Source: Curtobacterium pusillum
GTDB taxonomy: Bacteria; Actinomycetota; Actinomycetes; Actinomycetales; Microbacteriaceae
DNA length: 64,000 nucleotides
Direction of reading: 5' to 3'
Assembly: GCF_007673235.1 (NCBI RefSeq)
Contig: NZ_VDZH01000002.1
Location: forward strand, 389,652 to 453,651
In this document: positions 52,768 to 60,881 of the stretch, piece after piece
How the letters are laid out: every line of letters begins with the position of its first letter
Position numbering within the stretch: position 1 is the first letter of the stretch
Notes under the pieces: model-generated
The model's input: the letters and a program-made list of their open reading frames with translations, nothing else
What the model was told of the DNA's origin: nothing
Database searches by the model: none
Made by a program: the position numbers and the translations under genes

Positions 52768-53805
52768 ATGACGTTCGACGCGCTCCCGTTCCCGGTCATC
52801 GACGGCCACAACGACCTGCCCTGGGAACGCCGCGAGACCCACGACTCCGGGGTCGAGGGCATCGACTCCGAGGAGGGCTCGCTCCACACCGACCTCCCGA
52901 AGCTCCGTGCCGGCGGCGTCGTGGGGCAGTTCTGGTCGGTGTTCGTGCCCTGCGACGAGCCCGACCCCGTGCGGGCGACCCTGCAGCAGGTCGACGTCGC
53001 GCACCGGATCATCGAGCGGTACCCGGACACCCTCGCGCTCGCACGCACCGCCGCCGAGGTCCGTGCGGCGATCGACTCCGGCCGGATCGCGTCGCTGCTC
53101 GGCGCCGAGGGCGGGCACGCGATCGGGGACGACCTCGCCGTCCTGCGCGACCTCGCGCGGCTCGGCGTCCGGTACATGACGTTGACGCACAACGACGACA
53201 CCCCCTGGGCCGACTCGGCGACCGGGTCGCACCCGCACGGCGGACTGACCGACCGCGGGCGCGAGGTCGTCGCCGAGATGGAGCGGATCGGCATGCTCGT
53301 CGACCTGTCCCACACCGCGCCGACCACGATGCGCGACACCCTCGACGTCGCGACGCAGCCCGTGGTCTTCAGCCACTCGTCCACGGTCGCCGTCAACGAC
53401 CACCCGCGGAACGTGCCGGACGACGTGCTCGGCAGGCTGGCGGACAACGGCGGCGTCGTGATGATCACGTTCGTGCCGCAGTTCGTCTCCGCGGCGTACG
53501 CCTCGTGGCTCGCTGCTGGCTCAGCTGGTTCGCCGCCGCCGGTCACCGTCGCCGACGTCGCGGACCACGTCGAGCACGCACGGGACGTCGCGGGCGCGGC
53601 GCACATCGGCCTCGGCGGGGACTACGACGGCACCCCGGTGCTGCCGGCGGACCTGCGGGACGTGTCGCGGTACCCGGTGCTCGCGGCGGAGTTGCAGTGG
53701 CGCGGGTGGGGTGCGGGGGACCTGCGGGCGCTGGCGGGCGGCAACGTGCTGCGGGTGCTCGAGGCGACGGACGAGCGCTTCGCGCGCACGGCGTTCGTGC
53801 GCTGA
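52768..53805 (+). CDS. Membrane dipeptidase-like M19 metallopeptidase
   Basis: 345-aa renal-dipeptidase-type enzyme. Metal ligands are His14 and Asp16 (DGHNDLPW), Glu in LLGAEGGHAIG, and His in LTHNDDTPW and VVFSHSS; GGDYDG follows near the C-terminus. No signal peptide is seen, so it is probably cytoplasmic and cleaves dipeptides, including those with a D-residue. TAGCGT is 6 nt before the ATG (leaderless type). Confidence 0.9.
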   Translation: MTFDALPFPVIDGHNDLPWERRETHDSGVEGIDSEEGSLHTDLPKLRAGGVVGQFWSVFVPCDEPDPVRATLQQVDVAHRIIERYPDTLALARTAAEVRAAIDSGRIASLLGAEGGHAIGDDLAVLRDLARLGVRYMTLTHNDDTPWADSATGSHPHGGLTDRGREVVAEMERIGMLVDLSHTAPTTMRDTLDVATQPVVFSHSSTVAVNDHPRNVPDDVLGRLADNGGVVMITFVPQFVSAAYASWLAAGSAGSPPPVTVADVADHVEHARDVAGAAHIGLGGDYDGTPVLPADLRDVSRYPVLAAELQWRGWGAGDLRALAGGNVLRVLEATDERFARTAFVR

Positions 53806-53817
53806 GGGTCTGGCCGA

Positions 53818-53879
53818 GTTTCGCGCTGAGCGACACTTCTCGGGCGCCTGACCGCGAGAACTGTCGCTCAGCGCGAAAC
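53818..53879. terminator. 25-bp hairpin containing the GAGCGACAGTTCTCG core
   Basis: Arms at 53818-53842 and 53855-53879 with one mismatch and a 12-nt loop, between the convergent dipeptidase and DUF899 genes. The inner 15 bp repeat the hairpin at 3458-3499, 50 kb away. Confidence 0.75.
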
Positions 53880-53906
53880 GTCGGGGGCCAGCTGGTGACG
53901 GCTCCG

Positions 53907-54578
53907 TCAGCCGTAGGTGGGGTACTGCGGCCAGCCCTCGGGGCTGTCCTCCCAGTCCTGCTGCCGCCCGTACACCGTGCGGTCCATGATGTGCGCCACG
54001 GGCAGGATCGCCTCCGTGCCGCGCGAACCGGTCGCGTACGTCAGGTACGGCACACCGTCGCGCAGCAGGTAGTACGAGTACCCGGGCACGGGGCCGTCCC
54101 AGTCGTCGCTGTGCACGGTCCAGCCCCAGTCGTCGTGGTAGCTCGTCGCGCCAGAGGACACCCACGTGTGCGGCCATCCGTGCTGGGCCCGCCAGGCTTC
54201 GAGCTTCTCGATCGGTCCCTCGGAGACCATCGCGAACGCGATCCCCTCGTCGTCGAGTCGGCCCATGTCGGCGGGCAGGTTGTCCACGGCCCACGTGCAG
54301 CTCGGGCACCCGGCGTCCCAGTCCCGTCCGTACATGACGTTCTGCACGAGGAGCAGGTACCGCTCCCCGAACAGTTCGGTGAGCCGCACGGGGCCGTCGA
54401 CTCCGGTGAACTCGTAGTCGTCGACACGCACCATCGGCAGTCGTCGGCGAGCGGCGGAGACTCGGTCGCCGTGGCGGGTGAGTTCCTTCTCGTCCTGCAC
54501 CTGCGCCGCGAGCGCCTCGTCGAACGCATCGCGGTCGACGACCGGTGGAGCGACGTCGGGTTGCTGTTCCTTGGACAT
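53907..54578 (-). CDS. DUF899 thioredoxin-like protein
   Basis: 223-aa DUF899 protein (thioredoxin-like fold). Conserved landmarks are LTELFGERYLLLVQNVMYG, the CPSC pair (Cys91, Cys94), and HDDWGWTVHSDDWDGPVPG with YYLLRDGVPYLTYAT near the end. The ATG at 54578 is set by a near-perfect GAGGAGG ribosome site. The CxxC suggests redox activity, but no reaction is established for the family. Confidence 0.85.
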   Translation of the reverse strand: MSKEQQPDVAPPVVDRDAFDEALAAQVQDEKELTRHGDRVSAARRRLPMVRVDDYEFTGVDGPVRLTELFGERYLLLVQNVMYGRDWDAGCPSCTWAVDNLPADMGRLDDEGIAFAMVSEGPIEKLEAWRAQHGWPHTWVSSGATSYHDDWGWTVHSDDWDGPVPGYSYYLLRDGVPYLTYATGSRGTEAILPVAHIMDRTVYGRQQDWEDSPEGWPQYPTYG

Positions 54579-54729
54579 GGCGACCTCCTCGTCGTTGCGG
54601 AGCACGGTACGCGCGGAACGCGCGTGCGTCACCGGACAGGGACACCCTGGGTCGGATCGCTAGGATCACAGCGCACGCCGTGCCTCCAGTGGGGGAGGCA
54701 CGCGACCTGACCCGAAGAGGACGGTACCG

Positions 54730-55668
54730 ATGAGCGGCACGATCCACGACAACATCTCGCAGGCGTTCGGGAACACGCCGCTGGTCCGGCTGAACCGCCT
54801 GCCGAAGGCGGGCGGGGCCGAGATCCTGGCGAAGCTCGAGTTCTACAACCCCGGTGCGAGCGTGAAGGACCGCCTCGGCGTCGCGATCATCGACGCGGCC
54901 GAGGAATCCGGCGAGCTGCAGGCCGGCGGGACGATCGTCGAGGGGTCCTCCGGCAACACCGGCATCGCACTCGCACTCGTCGGCGCAGCGCGCGGGTACC
55001 GGGTCGTCATCACGATGCCCGAGACGATGAGCGTCGAGCGTCGGGCCCTGATCCGGGCGTACGGGGCGGAGATCGTCCTGACGCCGGGTTCCGAGGGCAT
55101 GAAGGGCGCAGTGTCGAAGGCCGAGCAGATCGTCGCCGAGACGCCCGGCGCGATCCTGGCCCACCAGTTCGAGACCCCGGCGAACGCCGCGATCCACCGG
55201 AAGACCACGGCGGAGGAGATCCTCCGCGACACCGAGGAGCACGTCGACGTGTTCGTCGCCGGTGTCGGTACCGGCGGCACGATCACCGGCGTCGGTCAGG
55301 TGCTCAAGGAGCGGGTGCCCGGCGTGCAGATCGTCGCCGTCGAGCCGAAGGACTCTCCGCTGCTGACCGAGGGCAAGGCCGGTCCGCACAAGATCCAGGG
55401 CATCGGCGCGAACTTCATCCCGGAGGTCCTCGACCAGTCGGTCATCGACGAGGTGTTCGACGTCGAGCTCGACGACGCACTCCGCGTCGCGCGGGACCTC
55501 GGCACGCAGGAGGGCATCCTGGCGGGCATCTCCTCCGGCGCGATCATCCACGCCGCGATCGAGATCGCCGCACGCCCCGAGAACGCCGGCAAGCGGGTCG
55601 TCGCGATCGTGTGCGACACCGGTGAGCGCTACCTGTCGACCGTGCTGTTCGAGGGGCTCACTGCGTGA
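54730..55668 (+). CDS. cysK: Cysteine synthase A
   Basis: PLP-dependent O-acetylserine sulfhydrylase (312 aa), the last step of cysteine synthesis. The PLP lysine is Lys46 in NPGASVKDRLG, the substrate loop is EGSSGNTG, and VGTGGTITGVG binds the PLP phosphate. Standard length and no extra domain. AGAGGAC precedes the ATG, TAGGAT at 54661 may be the -10, and a small CGTGCCTCC/GGAGGCACG hairpin (54679-54702) lies in the leader. It is coupled to cysE. Confidence 0.95.
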   Translation: MSGTIHDNISQAFGNTPLVRLNRLPKAGGAEILAKLEFYNPGASVKDRLGVAIIDAAEESGELQAGGTIVEGSSGNTGIALALVGAARGYRVVITMPETMSVERRALIRAYGAEIVLTPGSEGMKGAVSKAEQIVAETPGAILAHQFETPANAAIHRKTTAEEILRDTEEHVDVFVAGVGTGGTITGVGQVLKERVPGVQIVAVEPKDSPLLTEGKAGPHKIQGIGANFIPEVLDQSVIDEVFDVELDDALRVARDLGTQEGILAGISSGAIIHAAIEIAARPENAGKRVVAIVCDTGERYLSTVLFEGLTA

Positions 55669-56249
55669 GTCGTCCCGTCCGACGAGGCGTGCTGCGGACG
55701 GTCCGGGAGGACCTGGCCGCAGCACGCCGCGGTGACCCCGCATCCCGTGGTGACCTCGAGAACGCGATCGTGTACTCGGGGCTGCACGCCATCTGGACCT
55801 ACCGACTGACGCACCGGCTGTGGATCGCGCGGGGGCTCCCCGGGTCGCGGTTCGCGGCGCGGATCATCGGCCAGGTCGCACGGTCGGTGACCGGGATCGA
55901 GATCCACCCCGGCGCGCGCATCGGCCGACGCTTCTTCATCGACCACGGCATGGGGGTCGTGATCGGGGAGACCGCGGTGGTCGGCGACGACGTCGTGGTC
56001 TTCCACGGTGTGACGCTGGGCGGCCGCGGTGGCGACCACGGACCGGGCGCTCGCCGGCACCCCGCGGTGGGGGACCGGGTGGTGCTCGGCGCGGGGTCGT
56101 CGCTGATCGGGGCGATCACGGTCGGTGCGGACTCGGTCGTCGGCGCGAACACCGTGGTGACGAAGGACGTGCCCGCGGGGTCGGTCGTCACCGGTGTGGC
56201 CGGGACGGCGCGCCCGCGCTCGGGACACGAAGGCGTCCCGACCCTCTGA
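55665..56249 (+). CDS. cysE: Serine O-acetyltransferase
   Basis: Makes O-acetylserine for CysK (194 aa, the short form common in Gram-positives). The C-terminal left-handed beta-helix of hexapeptide repeats contains the acetyltransferase signature HPGARIGRRFFIDHGMGVVI and DDVVVFHGVTLGG. It starts at a GTG overlapping the cysK stop (GTGA). Enzyme and partner being co-translated fits the known CysK-CysE complex. Confidence 0.94.
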   Translation: MSRPVRRGVLRTVREDLAAARRGDPASRGDLENAIVYSGLHAIWTYRLTHRLWIARGLPGSRFAARIIGQVARSVTGIEIHPGARIGRRFFIDHGMGVVIGETAVVGDDVVVFHGVTLGGRGGDHGPGARRHPAVGDRVVLGAGSSLIGAITVGADSVVGANTVVTKDVPAGSVVTGVAGTARPRSGHEGVPTL

Positions 56250-56285
56250 CGGGCGGCCCGCCGCGGCGCGCGACCGCGGCGGCGG

Positions 56286-56615
56286 TCAGCTCTTCTCGCA
56301 GGCGATCCCGTCGGCGTCCGCGTCCATCTTCTTGTTCGCGTTGTAGAGCGCGTCGTCCTTCTTCACCGTGCCCTTGAGCGCGCGGTAGGTGGTCTTGCCA
56401 CCCGACGTCACCTTGTTCTGCGTGACGGACTTCTTCGCGATCCCGCCCGAGTACACCTTCTGCACGGCCGTGCAGTTCTTGTAGACCGTGGGGGCGGCCT
56501 GCGCGGTCGAGGCCCCGCCGACGACGACGGAAGCGGCGAGTGCGGTCGCGGCGGCGGCGATGCCGAACGAGCGGACGAGACGGGTTCGGGTGGAGCGGGT
56601 TCGGGTGAGGTTCAC
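56286..56615 (-). CDS. Secreted excalibur-domain protein
   Basis: 109-aa exported protein. The signal peptide ends near AQA-AP (about residue 41) and the C-terminus is an excalibur calcium-binding-like domain with the DADADGIACE motif and a paired cysteine (KNCTAVQKVY). GTG 56615 is chosen because TACCCT lies 6 nt before it, the leaderless pattern used elsewhere here; an ATG 21 nt further upstream is possible. Probably acts in the cell wall. Confidence 0.82.
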   Translation of the reverse strand: MNLTRTRSTRTRLVRSFGIAAAATALAASVVVGGASTAQAAPTVYKNCTAVQKVYSGGIAKKSVTQNKVTSGGKTTYRALKGTVKKDDALYNANKKMDADADGIACEKS

Positions 56616-56677
56616 GGCCTGAGGGTACGTCAGCAACGCGCGGCTCCTCCCACCCCAGAACGAGGCATGCTGGACGC

Positions 56678-57061
56678 ATGGACGGCGAGACGCTGCACGA
56701 GGTCGCGATCCGCACCGCGATGGGTCTGCCCGCGGTGGCGGAGACGCAGCCCTTCGGTGAGGGCGCGTTCGTCTACAAGGTCGTCGGGAAGATGTTCGTG
56801 ATGACGTCCGAGCTGCGGGGCGTGCCGATCGTCAACCTGAAGTGCGCGCCGCCACACGGTGCCGCGCTCGTGCGCGACAACGACGAGATCACGCCGGGTT
56901 GGCACATGAACAAGCAGCACTGGATCACGCTGTCGCCCGGGGGCGGCATCGACGAGACCCTGGTCGAGGACCTCGTCGCCAACGCCTACGAACTCGTGGT
57001 GGCGGGACTCCCGAGGGCGAAGCGTCCGATCGACCCGCTCCGACGCACGCAGGGCGGATGA
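56678..57061 (+). CDS. MmcQ/YjbR-family protein
   Basis: 127-aa DNA-binding-like protein of the MmcQ/YjbR fold (DUF419): AETQPFGEGAFVYKVVGKMF, then VNLKCAPPHGAAL and HMNKQHWITLSPGG, close to the family consensus. Function is not established; members have a CyaY-like fold and often lie near regulators. Divergent from the excalibur gene with a 62-nt gap. Confidence 0.87.
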   Translation: MDGETLHEVAIRTAMGLPAVAETQPFGEGAFVYKVVGKMFVMTSELRGVPIVNLKCAPPHGAALVRDNDEITPGWHMNKQHWITLSPGGGIDETLVEDLVANAYELVVAGLPRAKRPIDPLRRTQGG

Positions 57062-57100
57062 CCAGACCGCAGGCGCGGACGCAGACCCCGGCGCGGGCAC

Positions 57101-57763
57101 TCAGGCCCCGGCGCGGGCCAGCACCTTCGACACGTCCCGGACCACCTTCGGGGCGAGTCCACCCGTGCCGGGTCCGCCGTCGGCCCCACTGCCGGACGAC
57201 AGCACCGCCTGCGCCTGCTCAGGTGTCAACCCGCTGAAGATCTGCCCGATCGTGACGCCGTGGTCCGGTCGGTGCGTGACGACGATCGGGTCACCGGCCG
57301 ACACCGGTCCGGAGTGCAGCACGCGGAGGTACGCCCCGGGACGCCCCTCCTCGGTGAACCGCTTCACCCACTTGTCGACCCGCATGCGCCGGGCGAACGT
57401 GCCGCACGGGTTCCGCGGGATCGTCACCTCGAGCTCGAGGGTCTCGCCGATGCGCCACCGCTCACCCGTGACCGCACCGGTGACGTCGACGCCCGAGGTC
57501 CGCAGGTTCTCACCGAACAGCCCCGGCGGGACGTCGCGGTCGAGCATCTCCGCGAAGTAGGCGGCGTCCTCGTCGGCGTAGGCGTACACGGCCTGGTCCT
57601 CGCCGCCGTGGTGCTTCCGGTCTGCCTGCACGTCGGCGTGCAGCCCGAGCGGACGCACCCGGACGGCGCCGTCGACGGGACGCTTGTCGATCGCGGTGAT
57701 CCCGATCGTGCCCGAGTCGGGCAGCAGGCGGTCGACGCGGCAGACGGCGGTGACGAGGGACAT
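57101..57763 (-). CDS. MOSC-domain protein
   Basis: 220-aa MOSC protein related to E. coli YiiM and the C-terminal domain of molybdenum-cofactor sulfurase. Typical residues are KHHGGEDQAVYAYADEDAAY, GLFGENLRTSGVDV and the conserved cysteine in PRNPCGTFARRM. Homologues move sulfur to the molybdenum cofactor or reduce N-hydroxylated compounds using it. A CAGGCT hexamer lies 6 nt upstream of the ATG. Confidence 0.88.
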   Translation of the reverse strand: MSLVTAVCRVDRLLPDSGTIGITAIDKRPVDGAVRVRPLGLHADVQADRKHHGGEDQAVYAYADEDAAYFAEMLDRDVPPGLFGENLRTSGVDVTGAVTGERWRIGETLELEVTIPRNPCGTFARRMRVDKWVKRFTEEGRPGAYLRVLHSGPVSAGDPIVVTHRPDHGVTIGQIFSGLTPEQAQAVLSSGSGADGGPGTGGLAPKVVRDVSKVLARAGA

Positions 57764-57838
57764 GCCCCCAGCCTGCCGCAGAACCGGCGATCGCGGAACG
57801 TGTGACGATCCACCCCCGGCACACGTCTCACCGGTGAC

Positions 57839-57916
57839 GGACCCCGAACCCGCGGTCCATCCACGGACCCCGAACCCGCGGTCCACCCGCGGACCCGGAA
57901 CCCGCGGTCCACCCGA
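57839..57916. repeat. Three tandem 26-bp repeats upstream of the ECF sigma operon
   Basis: Units at 57839-57864, 57865-57890 and 57891-57916, each beginning GGACCC and containing CCCGCGGTCC; they differ at a few positions only. The last unit runs into the ribosome site of the small gene at 57926. They are non-coding on both strands as far as I can see. Confidence 0.85.
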
Positions 57917-57925
57917 GGAGCCCAG

Positions 57926-58078
57926 ATGACCGACACCGATGCGCGCCACACGACGTCCCACGGACGGATCGCACCGCAGCACCTGCTCGCCCAGGCCCGG
58001 GTCCGCTCGCTCTCGGCGCGGCCCGTCGGACCGCTGAAGGTCGTCCGTGCCCAGCTGAACCCCATCCACCACCAGTAG
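57926..58078 (+). CDS. Small 50-aa protein encoded before the ECF sigma gene
   Basis: Predicted 50-residue basic peptide starting MTDTDARHTTSHGRIAPQ and ending AQLNPIHHQ. A clear GAGGAG site lies 6 nt before the ATG, and the sigma gene starts 9 nt after the stop, so the two would be co-translated. No recognised family, no signal peptide or membrane segment. Ten positively charged residues or histidines suggest an RNA- or protein-binding role; it might modulate the sigma factor. Confidence 0.6.
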   Translation: MTDTDARHTTSHGRIAPQHLLAQARVRSLSARPVGPLKVVRAQLNPIHHQ

Positions 58079-58087
58079 AAGGAAAGC

Positions 58088-58642
58088 GTGCACCACCAGC
58101 CCCTCACCGATCTCGACGACGCCGTCCTCGCAGGTCGATCGTCCGACGGCGACGTCCGGGCGTTCGAGGTCCTCATCCGCCGCTACACACCCTTGCTGCG
58201 CGCCTACGCACGACGGACCCTCGGCTCGACCGACGAGCTCGACGACGTCGTGCAGGAGACCTTCATCACCGCGTGGAACCGGCTCGACCGGCTCGACGAC
58301 GGTGCGCGCGTCAAGGCGTGGCTCATGCGCATCCTCAGCCGGAAGTGCATCGACCGGATCCGAGCGCGCCGGTTCCACGACGACGTCACCGAGCTCGAGG
58401 TCGCCGCACCGGCCGCCGACGCCCCGGAACGCGTCGCCGAGGCACGCTCCCGCGAAGAGGCGGTGGAGACGGCGCTCGCCGAACTGCCCGAGGCGCAGCG
58501 ACGGTGCTGGGTGATGAAGGAAGTGCTCGAGTACTCGTACGAGGCGATCGCGGAGGAACTGGACCTCCCCGCCTCGACGGTCCGCGGACTGCTGTCCCGG
58601 GCGAGGAAGAACATGATCCGTCTGATGGAGGGATGGCGATGA
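58088..58642 (+). CDS. ECF sigma factor
   Basis: 184-aa extracytoplasmic-function sigma factor. Region 2 (FEVLIRRYTPLLRAYARRTL; ELDDVVQETFITAWNRLDRL) binds core polymerase and the -10, and region 4 (YEAIAEELDLPASTVRGLLS) binds the -35. It begins at a GTG with AAGGAA upstream. The next gene overlaps its stop (ATGA) and probably encodes a regulator or effector. No classical zinc-binding anti-sigma motif is seen downstream. Confidence 0.9.
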   Translation: MHHQPLTDLDDAVLAGRSSDGDVRAFEVLIRRYTPLLRAYARRTLGSTDELDDVVQETFITAWNRLDRLDDGARVKAWLMRILSRKCIDRIRARRFHDDVTELEVAAPAADAPERVAEARSREEAVETALAELPEAQRRCWVMKEVLEYSYEAIAEELDLPASTVRGLLSRARKNMIRLMEGWR

Positions 58643-59280
58643 CCGACCGCGACACCGTCCGGCTCGAGTCGCTCGAGCCCGACGACCTCGACGGGCACAC
58701 GATCGACGAGCTCGCCGACTACCTCGACGCCGGCATGCAGCCGGCCGACCCGAGCATCGACGACTCCGCAGCCTGTCAGAACGCCCTCGCCGCGATCGTG
58801 CGGCTGCGGCACTCCTCGCTCGGCTCGCTCGAGGCCGCAGCCGAGCAGGAAGCACCGGCCGACGAGTCCTGGATCAGCGGGGTGCTCGCGAACATCTCGC
58901 TCGAGGCCCGCGCCGGTCGCGACGTCCCGCTCCGCCCGGCGGCGCCGACGGAGCGACCCGTGATGACCGAGGGCGCCATCCGCTCCCTCGTCCGGACCGC
59001 CGGCGACGCCGTCCCCGACGCGCTCATCGCACGGTGCACGCTCGAGGGCGACGTCACCGAGCTCGGCGCTCCGGTCCACGTCGTCGTCGAGATCGCGGTG
59101 CGCGCCGGCTCGACGATCCAGCGGGTCGCCGCCGACGTCCGCGAGACGGTCGGGCAGGTCCTCGCCACCCAGACCGACCTGCTGGTGGAGGCCGTCGACG
59201 TGGTCGTCCGCGACCTGCTGCCACCGCCGACCAGCGACGACACCGCCGCACACGACGACACCGAGGAGGACCCGGCATGA
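58639..59280 (+). CDS. Asp23/Gls24-like protein, putative sigma regulator
   Basis: 213-aa soluble protein. Residues 1-85 are acidic and may resemble short anti-sigma N-termini (LADYLDAGMQPADPSIDDSA). Residues about 110-195 resemble Asp23/Gls24 (DUF322) envelope-stress proteins: VHVVVEIAVRAGSTIQRVAA and VGQVLATQTDLLVEAVDVVV. No membrane helix. It is translationally coupled to the sigma factor and to the following gene. An anti-sigma role fused to an Asp23-like domain is attractive but unproven. Confidence 0.72.
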   Translation: MTDRDTVRLESLEPDDLDGHTIDELADYLDAGMQPADPSIDDSAACQNALAAIVRLRHSSLGSLEAAAEQEAPADESWISGVLANISLEARAGRDVPLRPAAPTERPVMTEGAIRSLVRTAGDAVPDALIARCTLEGDVTELGAPVHVVVEIAVRAGSTIQRVAADVRETVGQVLATQTDLLVEAVDVVVRDLLPPPTSDDTAAHDDTEEDPA

Positions 59281-59585
59281 GCACCCACGACGAGACCTTC
59301 GCCGCCGTCGAGGAAGCCGTGCTGGCCGTCCCCGGTGTCGCCGACCTCTACCGCGCACGTCCGACCCTCGGCAGCACCGTGACCGCGGCGAAGAACCTCG
59401 CGACCCGGTCGACGATCGCGCGGGTCGTCCTCGACGACGACGTCCTCCGCATCGTGATCGGCACCGACGGATCGGTCCCCGCGCCGGAGACGGCGCGTGC
59501 CGCGCACCTCGCTGCGCTCGCGGCGGCGACCGCGCACGGTCTCCCGCTCAGCCGGGTGGACGTGCGGGTCGCGCGCGTCGGCTGA
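59277..59585 (+). CDS. Small conserved protein, last gene of the sigma operon
   Basis: 102-aa protein starting MSTHDETFAAVEEAVLAVPG. The pattern AVPGVADLYRARPTLGS and a late THG/LSRVDVRVARVG recall a truncated Asp23-like fold; similarity to the upstream protein is weak. It overlaps its stop by 4 nt (ATGA). Function unknown. The palindromic repeat at 59602 follows 17 nt after the stop. Confidence 0.72.
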   Translation: MSTHDETFAAVEEAVLAVPGVADLYRARPTLGSTVTAAKNLATRSTIARVVLDDDVLRIVIGTDGSVPAPETARAAHLAALAAATAHGLPLSRVDVRVARVG

Positions 59586-59601
59586 CGGTCCGCCACCACC
59601 C

Positions 59602-59649
59602 GACGGCCTGGAGGCGCGTGGCGGCGCCGCCACGTGCCTCCAGGCCGTC
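59602..59649. repeat. 48-bp near-perfect palindrome of the GGAGGCGCG family
   Basis: Arms 59602-59625 and 59626-59649 agree at 23 of 24 positions with no spacer. It lies between the convergent sigma operon and ltrA gene, ending 7 nt before the latter's stop. Confidence 0.82.
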
Positions 59650-59655
59650 ACGGCG

Positions 59656-60804
59656 TCACCCCGTGCGGTCCGCGACCTCCAGGACCACCACGATCGCCGT
59701 GACGAGCACCGCCGTCGCGACCAGCGAGACCGTGGGTACCGCGATGCTCGCGAGCACCGCGAGCGCGAGGACCACGACGACGACGTTCCACCCCGTCGTC
59801 AGTGACGGTCGCAGCGCGAGTGCCCAGATCGCGAGCACGAACACCGCGACCGGCACCGCGATGGTGGCGGCGACGGTCGTGTGCGACAGGTCCGCCTCGC
59901 CCGCGTCGCCGCTGACGGCGACCTCGATGCCGGCGGGCAGTGCCCCAGCCGCGGCGAACACGAGGTAGTGGCCGTAGCCGAACACGAGCGCGGTCGGCAG
60001 CGAGCGGATGTGGTCGTGCTGCTCCCGCGAGAAGTAGATCCACCAGAGGCCGGCGACGATGACCAGCCCGCAAGCCGCGAGCACCAGGAGCGACGCCAGG
60101 TGGTCGGCGTGCGCGATGCCGTCGATGACCGCGTTGGCCGAGGCGACGAGCCCCTCACCGAGGACGATGAGCGTGAACAGCGAGTACCGCTCGGCGATGT
60201 GTCGGGTGTGCCAGGGAGTGGTGCGAGCGCCGGTCTCGGCGAACGGCGGCACGAGCACCTCGAGCAGGATGAGCACCGGGATCACCGCCCACCCCACGTC
60301 GTGCGGCAGCAGCAGCGCGAGCACCCACAGGACCTGGACGACCACGATCCCCGCGGCGTACCGCAGGGCGGTGCGTCGGTACTCGGGCGAGGACGCTGCG
60401 GCGCGGAGCCACTGGCCGACCAGCGCGAGCCGCATCACCACGTAGCCGACGACGACGATCGTCGTCGACCCCTCCACCATGGCGGCGTGCACCCCGGCGG
60501 CGAGGACGAGCACGCCGGCCATCTGCACGAACGTCATCACGCGGTAGAGCCAGTCGTCCGTGTCGAACGAGGTGGCGAACCAGGTGAAGTTCAGCCAGGC
60601 CCACCAGATCGCGAAGAACACGAAGGCGTACGAGACCACGGCCGACGAGACGTGCCCCTCCGCCTCGATCTCGTGCAGGTTCGACGCGGCGAACCCGACG
60701 GCGACGACGAAGACCAGGTCGAAGAGGAGCTCGAGGGGGCTGGCGGCGCGGTGTCCCTCGGCGGGGTCCCGGGGCGCCATGCGGCGGAGTCCGATGGTGG
60801 TCAC
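59656..60804 (-). CDS. ltrA: Low-temperature-requirement A (LtrA) membrane protein
   Basis: 382-aa polytopic membrane protein with about ten helices. The N-terminal SPLELLFDLVFVVAVGFAAS and IWWAWLNFTWFATSFDTDDW, plus HIAERYSLFTLIVLGEGLVA in the middle, are LtrA hallmarks. The family is linked to growth in the cold in Listeria but has no defined activity. It starts at a GTG, 6 nt after TAGGCA. Confidence 0.9.
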   Translation of the reverse strand: MTTIGLRRMAPRDPAEGHRAASPLELLFDLVFVVAVGFAASNLHEIEAEGHVSSAVVSYAFVFFAIWWAWLNFTWFATSFDTDDWLYRVMTFVQMAGVLVLAAGVHAAMVEGSTTIVVVGYVVMRLALVGQWLRAAASSPEYRRTALRYAAGIVVVQVLWVLALLLPHDVGWAVIPVLILLEVLVPPFAETGARTTPWHTRHIAERYSLFTLIVLGEGLVASANAVIDGIAHADHLASLLVLAACGLVIVAGLWWIYFSREQHDHIRSLPTALVFGYGHYLVFAAAGALPAGIEVAVSGDAGEADLSHTTVAATIAVPVAVFVLAIWALALRPSLTTGWNVVVVVLALAVLASIAVPTVSLVATAVLVTAIVVVLEVADRTG

Positions 60805-60823
60805 CTGGTATGCCTACACGACG

Positions 60824-60853
60824 AACGGCCCCGGGAGTCGTCCCGGGGCCGTT
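60824..60853 (-). terminator. GC-rich terminator hairpin after the Apf-like gene
   Basis: Perfect 13-bp stem (AACGGCCCCGGGA and complement) with a 4-nt loop, 28 nt past the stop of the Apf-like gene on the minus strand. The tail TCGTCGTG is only moderately T-rich. It also insulates the ltrA promoter just downstream. Confidence 0.75.
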
Positions 60854-60881
60854 CTGTGCGTGCTGTGCAGGAGCAGTCGAC

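Noticed and set aside
57839..57916. Tandem repeats considered as a CRISPR array
   Set aside because: The 26-bp units are contiguous with no unique spacers, there are only three, and no cas gene is present.
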